Assembly (NCBI GenBank): GCA_021163945.1
Contig: JAGGTC010000170.1
Coordinates: forward strand, 1 to 15,548
DNA: 15,548 nt
Direction: 5' to 3'
From: Deltaproteobacteria bacterium
GTDB lineage: Bacteria > Desulfobacterota > Desulfofervidia > Desulfofervidales > DG-60
Shown here: in pieces, positions 5,397-12,011 of the stretch
Numbering within the stretch: the stretch's first letter is position 1
Layout: each line of letters opens with the position of its first letter
Position numbers and translations under genes: made by a program
Notes under the pieces: model-generated
Database searches by the model: none
Seen by the model: only the letters and a program-made list of their open reading frames with translations
Told to the model about the DNA's origin: nothing

Positions 5397-6016
5397 TTAA
5401 GTTTTATTTTGATGGATTTTTCAGGTAGTGGCTGGTAGATGAAGATAACGCCTTGACGGACCAAATCTAGTAAAGAAAGAAACTTGGCAACTATCTCCTC
5501 TGGTATATTTTCATCAAACAAATCATCAAATAAAGGCTCTTTTTTTTCTTGAAGGAATCCAACAATTTCTTCTCTTCTATCAGGTAAGGATTTTATCTTC
5601 CAAGATTTAAACCTCCTTTTCATAATCTCCCTAAATGCATCTAATAATTCAAAGAATGAGGGGAGAAAGAAGTCTTCTATTACATCAGTTGAATCTTGAT
5701 AGACTCCCCTATTTTCTAACATAGAGGAGATGTCCTTTTTCTTTAAATAATCTAGCAGAATATGGGTAATTTCCTCCCTTGGGTCCATTTCTTCAAAATG
5801 GGAGGAGATTGAACATGACCTAATGTGCACCAACTTAGCTGCCATAATGAAAAACTCATTGGAAAAATCCACATTAATAGAATTCATAAATTTTAGGTAG
5901 TCTAAATACTCCTCTGCGATTAGGCCAATAGGTATATCACTTATATCTATCTTGTTTTTATGGATTAAATGCAATAGTAGGTCCAAGGAATTCTCAGAAA
6001 TCCTAAATCTATTCAT
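5393..6016 (-). CDS. scpA: Segregation and condensation protein A (ScpA, kleisin), divergent
   Basis: A 207-residue protein recognised by LDLLLHLIHKNKIDISDIPI (residues 12-31), the signature start of ScpA, then EEYLDYL and FFIMAAKLVHIRS, all helices of the N-terminal domain that grips the SMC neck. The C-terminal part (about 165-207, EEIVAKFLSLLDLVRQG...) fits the winged-helix kleisin end that binds the SMC head. It is shorter than most ScpA (about 240-260 residues). It also deviates at two usual motifs: F-GPLDLLL reads SENSLDLLL, and the KS-LLLP segment after the IMAA helix reads HIRSCSISS. Function: bridges SMC heads in the condensin-like SMC-ScpAB complex for chromosome segregation. It overlaps the phosphofructokinase gene by 8 bases and rluB by 4. 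No scpB lies beside it. Confidence 0.85.
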   Translation of the reverse strand: MNRFRISENSLDLLLHLIHKNKIDISDIPIGLIAEEYLDYLKFMNSINVDFSNEFFIMAAKLVHIRSCSISSHFEEMDPREEITHILLDYLKKKDISSMLENRGVYQDSTDVIEDFFLPSFFELLDAFREIMKRRFKSWKIKSLPDRREEIVGFLQEKKEPLFDDLFDENIPEEIVAKFLSLLDLVRQGVIFIYQPLPEKSIKIKLK

Positions 6017-7319
6017 TTTTTAGGGAAGGCTGCCCTGTAGTCTCTAGCACACTAAACCACAATGGGCTCTGAGGATCTATGTACTTTCTCTTTAAGACGG
6101 CTGCCTTTATAGGAATATGCACATAATGACCACGCCAGGCACTTATTAACATATCGGTCTTTCCTGCCATGCCTGCATGGACTGCATTTTGTGCCAAAAA
6201 TCCACAATAGATATGGTCGCTTGCATTTGCTGGTAGGCTCCTAATGATATAGCTGGGATCTATGTACTTTAGTGTAATAGGGATATGCAAACGAGAAAAA
6301 TAGTCTTTTATCCTTTCCATCAAAAATTTTCCAATATCTCCAAGGCGTGGATTGCCAGATTCATCCTTGCCCAAATCTTGATCTTTAAAGAACTTTTGCC
6401 CAGCCCCTTCTGCTACCACAATTACTGCATGCTTTCTCCTCTCTAAGCGCTCTTTTAAGGCAGCCAGAAATCCCCTCTCTCCCTCTAGATCAAAGTCTAC
6501 CTCTGGAATCAGTGTGAAATTTACATCCCTTAGTGCCAATGTTGCATAAGCAGCGATAAAGCCAGAAAAACGCCCCATAAACTTTACTAAGCTAATCCCA
6601 TTGTATGCACAAGTGGCCTCTGTGTGCGCAGCCCTAATGGCCTCTGTAGCCTTTTCCACAGCGGTATCAAATCCAAATGTCTTCTCTACTAAGAATATAT
6701 CATTGTCAATTGTCTTTGGAATAGCAATCACTGAACACTTCAATGTCCTCCTCTTGATTTCATCACAGATCTTAGATGCCGCACGAAGTGTCCCATCTCC
6801 ACCTATCATAAACAATATGCCTATATTAAGACGATCTAGTGTATCCACAATCTCACTTATATCCTGAGGCCCCCTGGAGGTGCCTAGGATAGTACCCCCA
6901 AGTTCGTGAATACTGGCCACCTTTTCTGGTGTAAGCTCCATAAGCTCATACCCATATTTTGGGATAAAGCCTTGAAGTCCGTATCTAAATCCATATATAT
7001 GGCGTACCCCATAAACATAATGAAGTTCTAAAACAAGGGCACGAATGACATCGTTTGTCCCTGGACATAATCCACCACAAGTGACAATTCCACACTTCAA
7101 TTTTGATGGGTCAAAGTATATCTTCCTCCTTGGACCGGCCATCTCAAAGGAAAGTAGGGCCTTATTTTTATGAAACCTCTCATTTACATAGGACTGGGTA
7201 ATATTTATCAAAACACGCTCATCATCCCTTACAAACACATTTCCACGCTTAGAGAGGATAGGAGAATCTACCTTCATTGGACCCAATGTAGAAATTTTTG
7301 TTTCTATCTCCTCTATCAT
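6009..7319 (-). CDS. ATP-type 6-phosphofructokinase (long, plant/PPi-PFK-like branch)
   Basis: A 436-residue phosphofructokinase, longer than the about 320 residues of the E. coli enzyme, with a roughly 70-residue N-terminal extension. Motifs: GGLCPG (82-87), GTSRG (146-150), GGDGT (173-177), PKTIDND (201-207, with the catalytic aspartates) and MGR (248-250). A glycine after GGD normally indicates ATP as phosphate donor, whereas a second aspartate there marks pyrophosphate enzymes. The lysine in PKTIDND is shared with the pyrophosphate and plant/trypanosomatid ATP branches. So ATP use is predicted, within the long-PFK group. It phosphorylates fructose 6-phosphate in glycolysis. Its start overlaps the upstream DapA-like gene by ATGA and sits in a tandem 18-bp repeat. 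Confidence 0.93.
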   Translation of the reverse strand: MIEEIETKISTLGPMKVDSPILSKRGNVFVRDDERVLINITQSYVNERFHKNKALLSFEMAGPRRKIYFDPSKLKCGIVTCGGLCPGTNDVIRALVLELHYVYGVRHIYGFRYGLQGFIPKYGYELMELTPEKVASIHELGGTILGTSRGPQDISEIVDTLDRLNIGILFMIGGDGTLRAASKICDEIKRRTLKCSVIAIPKTIDNDIFLVEKTFGFDTAVEKATEAIRAAHTEATCAYNGISLVKFMGRFSGFIAAYATLALRDVNFTLIPEVDFDLEGERGFLAALKERLERRKHAVIVVAEGAGQKFFKDQDLGKDESGNPRLGDIGKFLMERIKDYFSRLHIPITLKYIDPSYIIRSLPANASDHIYCGFLAQNAVHAGMAGKTDMLISAWRGHYVHIPIKAAVLKRKYIDPQSPLWFSVLETTGQPSLKNE

Positions 7320-7341
7320 CTCCCTATCTCCTCTATCATCT
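7304..7341. repeat. 18-bp direct repeat spanning the DapA-like/phosphofructokinase junction
   Basis: CTATCTCCTCTATCATCT occurs at 7304-7321 and again at 7324-7341, an exact repeat with a 20-base period. One copy encodes the last residues of the DapA-like protein (MIEEIGR) and the other the first residues of the phosphofructokinase (MIEEIE), read in different frames because 20 is not a multiple of three. Confidence 0.9.
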
Positions 7342-8209
7342 TTTTAAAATTTGTGGGGATGTCCCTTGGGACCTCTTCCAATCCATCTAAGACCCCAAGC
7401 TCCCTTAGGCCCCAATAGATCAAGCTTGGCCTGCTGGCACATATCTCATGCAAGGCCCTAAGCCTTTGACCATATACCAAGAGTGTCTGTGTATCCATAT
7501 GCTCGGTCTTTTTTAAATTAAGCATATTGGAGACCGCCTTCTGCCACCAGTTTGGTGCAAGATTAGATGTAATTGCTACTACCCCTGCGGTTGTAGGCTG
7601 TTTTAAAAAGGTAGCCTCATCCCCTTCATAAAATAAAAATTCCCTCCCATGAAGTGCCCTTTGATAATTAAAAAATCTGTTTAATTTGCCCTGGAATATC
7701 ATTGCATAAACATATCCCTCTTTACAAATCCTTTTAAAGATAGCTGTACGTATATTCTTGTGTTTAAAGAGCATCTTTTTCCTTGATACCATTTTTGGGT
7801 GATTTACTAAGATAATGGGCATTTGCGTTATTTTATAAATCCCTTCTAGGTGCTGGGGCAATCCCCGATTCCCCCTATACAGAAGGGGAAATACCTCCAA
7901 AAATGCATACGTTTCTCTAGAAAAGATCTCTGCAACAAATCTTGCCAGCTCAAGGGTTAGATATTCATTTTCACAAGTAATATCCAAAAATATGGGTGTC
8001 TTTTTGTCCCAAATGTTTGATACCAATTTAAAGACCTCTTTTTTTTCTTCAAAATTTATTTCCATCTCTAAGATACTACTGCCTATAGAGATGCCAGACA
8101 CCCAAGGCATTATATAATTCCAAATTGATGTAAATTTTATTCTATCAAGCTTACCGCTCTTCTTGATAGGCAGCAATATGGGGCAGATCAGACCTTTTGG
8201 TAAAGGCAT
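7316..8209 (-). CDS. DapA/N-acetylneuraminate lyase family protein with altered active site
   Basis: A 297-residue TIM-barrel-type protein. Family landmarks: opening GLICPILLPIKKSGKLD (residues 6-22), GDEATFL (196-202, for the usual GDDA), GVVAITSNLAP (209-219) and a C-terminal helix pair. Key catalytic places differ. The GTTGE phosphate/carboxylate loop reads GSSILEM (43-49). The tyrosine of LYNVP is replaced by V135 in LVNHP. The usual GIKEA around the Schiff-base lysine is not recognisable, though K159 in AIFKRICKE is a candidate. Ordinary dihydrodipicolinate synthase activity is therefore doubtful; another aldolase/lyase reaction or a non-catalytic role is possible. The start overlaps the kdsD stop by one base (TAATG) and has an excellent GGAGGG site. 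Position between kdsD and a phosphofructokinase suggests sugar-phosphate chemistry, but only weakly. Confidence 0.72.
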   Translation of the reverse strand: MPLPKGLICPILLPIKKSGKLDRIKFTSIWNYIMPWVSGISIGSSILEMEINFEEKKEVFKLVSNIWDKKTPIFLDITCENEYLTLELARFVAEIFSRETYAFLEVFPLLYRGNRGLPQHLEGIYKITQMPIILVNHPKMVSRKKMLFKHKNIRTAIFKRICKEGYVYAMIFQGKLNRFFNYQRALHGREFLFYEGDEATFLKQPTTAGVVAITSNLAPNWWQKAVSNMLNLKKTEHMDTQTLLVYGQRLRALHEICASRPSLIYWGLRELGVLDGLEEVPRDIPTNFKKMIEEIGR

Positions 8210-9189
8210 TATCCCTCCAAGGATCTATTTAGGATATCATGTAAAAAGATGGCTCCACAAAAATGTCCATTTTCATCTATTACAGCTAGCTCATTCCTAT
8301 CGGCCTTTTTTAGCATCTTCAATCCGTCTATAATAGACTGTTCTAGGCCAATAGATGGGACCCTATACATAATAACCTCTACCTTTATGTGAGACCATTT
8401 ATCAAATGGCATCAAAAACAGTGCTCTCTTCTCAATATCTGTGATAACACCCAATAATTTCTTATCTCTATTAAGCACCCAAAGACTCTGGGCCTTACCC
8501 AATTTGTCCAAGACCTCCTTGATAGTTTGCCCCTTCCTTATTATCGTCAAATCCTTTGCAGGCACCATCAAGTCCTTTACCTTGGGAGAGAGCCTCTTTC
8601 CAAGGCTTCCCCCAGGGTGGTACTTCCTAAATTCTTTAAGGCCAAATTGTCTTTTTTCTAACAAGGCTACTGATAGGGCATCCCCCATAGCCAAGGCAGA
8701 TGTAGTGCTTGCTGTTGGAACTATCCCTAGGGGACATGCCTCCCTTTTTACCCCTGTATCAATTACTATATCACTGTATTTTGCCAGAGTGGAATCTGGG
8801 TTGCCTGTAAAGGCAATAATAGGCACACCCAATCTTTTAAAACTTGGGATTAGGGTAATTACCTCCTCTGTCTCACCACTGTTAGAGATTATAAGTACCA
8901 CATCCTCCTTTGTTACTATGCCCAAATCCCCGTGTATGGCCTCTGCTGGGTGGAGGAACAGAGCAGGTGTGCCTGTGCTATTGAGGGTAGCTGCGATTTT
9001 CCTTCCAATAATCCCTGATTTTCCAATGCCAGTAACAATGACCCTTCCCCTTGTTTTATATATGAGATTTATGGCCTCATGAAAATTTATCCCCACCCTA
9101 TCTATTAGGGATAAGATGCCCTCTGCCTCAATCTGCAATACCTCCCTTGCCAGTCTTATAGACCTCTTAGAATTCATCTTTCGAGCCAT
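8209..9189 (-). CDS. kdsD: D-arabinose-5-phosphate isomerase (KdsD/KpsF family)
   Basis: A 326-residue protein made of an SIS sugar-isomerase domain (about 45-180) and two CBS domains (about 205-322), the standard KdsD layout. Visible motifs: GIGKSGIIGRK (54-64), HPAEAIHGDLG (80-90), SNSGETEE (102-109) and YHPGGSLGKRL (190-200), which contain the residues linked to catalysis and substrate binding. It interconverts ribulose 5-phosphate and arabinose 5-phosphate, the first committed step to Kdo for lipopolysaccharide, so it argues for a Gram-negative envelope. kdsA, kdsB and kdsC are not in the window. Two starts are possible: ATG at 9189 (16-base overlap with purF) or ATG at 9177, which forms the ATGA overlap seen at other junctions here and would remove four residues. 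I favour the latter. Confidence 0.93.
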   Translation of the reverse strand: MARKMNSKRSIRLAREVLQIEAEGILSLIDRVGINFHEAINLIYKTRGRVIVTGIGKSGIIGRKIAATLNSTGTPALFLHPAEAIHGDLGIVTKEDVVLIISNSGETEEVITLIPSFKRLGVPIIAFTGNPDSTLAKYSDIVIDTGVKREACPLGIVPTASTTSALAMGDALSVALLEKRQFGLKEFRKYHPGGSLGKRLSPKVKDLMVPAKDLTIIRKGQTIKEVLDKLGKAQSLWVLNRDKKLLGVITDIEKRALFLMPFDKWSHIKVEVIMYRVPSIGLEQSIIDGLKMLKKADRNELAVIDENGHFCGAIFLHDILNRSLEG

Positions 9190-10556
9190 CTCTTTGAAAA
9201 TGATCTCTCTGGCGTTATTGGATAATCCCCTGTAAAACAGGCTAAACAGAATTTATTGGGGTCAATGCCAATAGAGAGTAGCCCTTCTAGACTTAGATAA
9301 TGTAGGCTATCTAGCCCCAAAAAATCCCTAATCTCCTCTATGCTCTTAGAGGCAGCAATAAGCTCCCCAGGCGATGGAAAATCTATTCCATAGAAACAAG
9401 GAAAGCGGTGTGGTGGACAACTTATCAAAAGATGGATCTCCTTTACCCCAATCTCACGCAAGGCCTTAATGCGGCTGCGTGAGGTAGTCCCCCGAACGAT
9501 TGAATCTTCTAGGATTATAATACGCTTTCCTTTGAGTAAGGCCTTTACAGGATTTAATTTTATCCTTGCAGAAAGCCCCCTCATACTCGAAGAGGGTTGA
9601 ATAAATGTCCTCCCTACATAGTGGTTTCTAATCATGCCCATCTCAAATGGCATTTTTGTGGCCTCGGCATAACCCAAGGCAACATAGTTTCCTGAATCAG
9701 GGAGGGGCATAACAAAATCACCTTCTATAAAGGCCTCTTTAGCCAGTTGATGTCCTTGTTCCTTCCTAAATAGATATACATTTTTGCCAAATATATAACT
9801 ATCTGGACGGGAAAAATAGATGAGTTCAAATACACAATAGGCATGCTTGTCTGTAGGCATTTTGATGGATCTCAAACCATTTTTGTCAATAAATAAAATC
9901 TCTCCTGGCTCAATATCCCTTATGTATTCAGCCTCTACCAAATCTAGGGCACACGTCTCAGATGCCACAAAGAGAGTGTCTCCTTTCCTGCCCAGGCAGA
10001 GGGGACGAAAACCAAATGGGTCACGGGCAGCAATTAATGTATCATCAGTCATAAGGAGTAGAGAATATGCCCCTTTCAGTTGGGAAAGCGCCTTAAGTAA
10101 GGCCTCTTCTAATCCTAGGTGGAGATACTTTAACCAGAGGTGCATAATGATTTCACTATCCATCGTGGATTGAAAGATGGCCCCTTCTTCCTCTAATTTT
10201 TTACGTAAGGCATAGGCATTTATCAGGTTTCCATTGTGGGCAATGGCAAAGCTTTTACCTAGGTGATGCACAAGAAATGGCTGGACATTTCGTAATATGG
10301 AAGGCCCAGTTGTAGAGTAGCGGACATGCCCTATGGCCAGGTATCCCTTGAGCCTATTTAGGCATTCCTCATTAAACACCTCAGAGACTAGGCCCATATT
10401 TACATACTCATATGTCTTATCTCCATCATAACTTACGATCCCTGCACTCTCTTGCCCTCTATGCTGTAAGGCATAGAGGCCTAGGTAGGTGAGTTTGGAT
10501 GCATCTGGGTGTCCATAAAGACCAAAAACACCACAGGACTCTTTAAAATGATTCAT
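9174..10556 (-). CDS. purF: Amidophosphoribosyltransferase (glutamine PRPP amidotransferase)
   Basis: A 460-residue enzyme catalysing the first step of purine synthesis, PRPP plus glutamine to 5-phosphoribosylamine. The N-terminal Ntn-hydrolase glutaminase domain begins after a 7-residue propeptide, exposing C8 (CGVFGLYG). The GHVRYST (76-82) and NGNL (108-111) elements follow. The phosphoribosyltransferase half carries the PRPP loop IIILEDSIVRGTT (346-358). C241, C387, C437 and C440 (FCLAC) fit the four ligands of the [4Fe-4S] cluster in the Bacillus-type PurF, so this should be the oxygen-sensitive iron-sulfur form, in line with an anaerobe. The ATG overlaps the cysS stop (ATGA). No other pur gene is present in the window. 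Confidence 0.96.
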   Translation of the reverse strand: MNHFKESCGVFGLYGHPDASKLTYLGLYALQHRGQESAGIVSYDGDKTYEYVNMGLVSEVFNEECLNRLKGYLAIGHVRYSTTGPSILRNVQPFLVHHLGKSFAIAHNGNLINAYALRKKLEEEGAIFQSTMDSEIIMHLWLKYLHLGLEEALLKALSQLKGAYSLLLMTDDTLIAARDPFGFRPLCLGRKGDTLFVASETCALDLVEAEYIRDIEPGEILFIDKNGLRSIKMPTDKHAYCVFELIYFSRPDSYIFGKNVYLFRKEQGHQLAKEAFIEGDFVMPLPDSGNYVALGYAEATKMPFEMGMIRNHYVGRTFIQPSSSMRGLSARIKLNPVKALLKGKRIIILEDSIVRGTTSRSRIKALREIGVKEIHLLISCPPHRFPCFYGIDFPSPGELIAASKSIEEIRDFLGLDSLHYLSLEGLLSIGIDPNKFCLACFTGDYPITPERSFSKRWLER

Positions 10557-12001
10557 AAATTTCTCTTATAATCCACCCTCCATGTAGTGCCATGGGGGGT
10601 ATCTTCTAGGATTATACCCGACTGAGCCAATCTTTCCCTAATAGAGTCTGCCTTTTTAAAATCCCTTCTTTTACGGGCAATTGCCCTTTCAGCAATCAAT
10701 TTTTCTATCTCTTCTACTGATATATCTATTCCCTGGGTCAAAAACGCCCTTGGTTCTAGCCTTAAGATGCCCAAGATATTCCCCAATGTCTTTACCTTAT
10801 TGACCGCCTCAAAGATTAGGCCCTTTTCCTTCTCATCCTTATCCAAATAAAGATTGATCTCCTTTATGGCATCAAATAGGCAGCCAATTGCCTTTGCCGT
10901 ATTGAAATCATCATCCATGGCTGATTTAAATGACCCCTCAAGCTCAACCAATCTTTTGTAAAGTGGTTTAGACCTTATTGCCTCATCTGTTCTTTCCTGT
11001 CTGAATTCACCTAATATCTGCTTTGCCCTATCCAAAGTGATATATAATTTTTCTAATGCCTTTGTTGCCTCTTTTATCTTCTCATCCGAAAAGTCTACAG
11101 GGCTCCTGTAATGATGATTTAAAAAAAACAGACGAATGGCCTCTGGGTGGAATTTTGACAAAATCTCTCGGATTGTAAAAAAATTCTTCAAAGACTTTGA
11201 CATCTTTTCCTGATTTATGGTCAAAAAACCATGGTGGATCCAATAATTGACAAATGGCTTATCTGTAGCTGCCTCTGACTGGGCCTTCTCGTTTTCGTGA
11301 TGCGGGAATATCAGGTCCTGGCCACCTCCATGGATATCAAATGTCTCTCCCAAATACTTCATACTCATGGCCGAACACTCTATATGCCAACCTGGTCTCC
11401 CTTTTCCCCAAGGGCTTTCCCAAAATGGCTCACCTGGCTTGGCCTTCTTCCAAAGGGCAAAGTCCAATGGATGTTCTTTCCTTGGGTCAACCTCAACCCT
11501 TGCCCCAGCCATCATCTCTTCTAGGCTCCTTTTAGAGAGGCCTCCATAGCCCTTAAATCTTCTTACAGAAAAATAGACGTTGCCATCAACTACATAGGCA
11601 TAGCCCTTGTTTATAATCCTCTCAATCAAGGAGACCATCTCTGGTATGTGCTCTGTGGCCCTTGGCTCTATGTCTGCACGTTCTATACCAAGGCTATCCA
11701 TGTCCTCATAAAAGGCCTTGGTAAAATATTGGGCAATCTCTTTGGGGTCCTTTCCCCTTTCCTTTGCCCTTTTGATAATTTTATCATCTATGTCTGTAAA
11801 GTTCCTTACATAGGTTACCTTATAACCTAAATAGCGTAGGTATTTTACTATTACATCAAATACAATCATAGAGCGGGCATGCCCCATGTGACAGTAGTCA
11901 TAAACGGTTACCCCACAGACATAGATATTTACCCTTCCTGGGACTATAGGAGTAAAATCTTCTTTTTTACCAGTCAGTGTATTGTAAATACGCAGACCCA
12001 T
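10553..12001 (-). CDS. cysS: Cysteinyl-tRNA synthetase
   Basis: A 482-residue class I aminoacyl-tRNA synthetase that charges tRNA-Cys in the cytoplasm. The zinc ligands expected in CysRS are visible: C29 (YVCGVTVYDYCHMGHARS), C209 (GWHIECSAMS), H234 and E238 (FPHHENEKAQSE). The HIGH motif appears as HMGH (38-41) and the KMSKS motif is intact (266-270). The C-terminal region (about 340-482) holds the helical DALR domain and a short end (ERLAQSGIILEDTPHGTTW) typical of CysRS. Length is normal (about 460-500). It begins 10 bases after the comEC stop with no strong ribosome-binding site of its own and overlaps purF by four bases. Confidence 0.97.
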   Translation of the reverse strand: MGLRIYNTLTGKKEDFTPIVPGRVNIYVCGVTVYDYCHMGHARSMIVFDVIVKYLRYLGYKVTYVRNFTDIDDKIIKRAKERGKDPKEIAQYFTKAFYEDMDSLGIERADIEPRATEHIPEMVSLIERIINKGYAYVVDGNVYFSVRRFKGYGGLSKRSLEEMMAGARVEVDPRKEHPLDFALWKKAKPGEPFWESPWGKGRPGWHIECSAMSMKYLGETFDIHGGGQDLIFPHHENEKAQSEAATDKPFVNYWIHHGFLTINQEKMSKSLKNFFTIREILSKFHPEAIRLFFLNHHYRSPVDFSDEKIKEATKALEKLYITLDRAKQILGEFRQERTDEAIRSKPLYKRLVELEGSFKSAMDDDFNTAKAIGCLFDAIKEINLYLDKDEKEKGLIFEAVNKVKTLGNILGILRLEPRAFLTQGIDISVEEIEKLIAERAIARKRRDFKKADSIRERLAQSGIILEDTPHGTTWRVDYKRNL

Positions 12002-12011
12002 CTGAAAGACT

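Noticed and set aside
8441..9082. Long plus-strand open frame (213 codons) antisense to kdsD.
   Set aside because: kdsD has intact SIS and CBS motifs on the other strand; the antisense frame has no recognisable domain or start signal.
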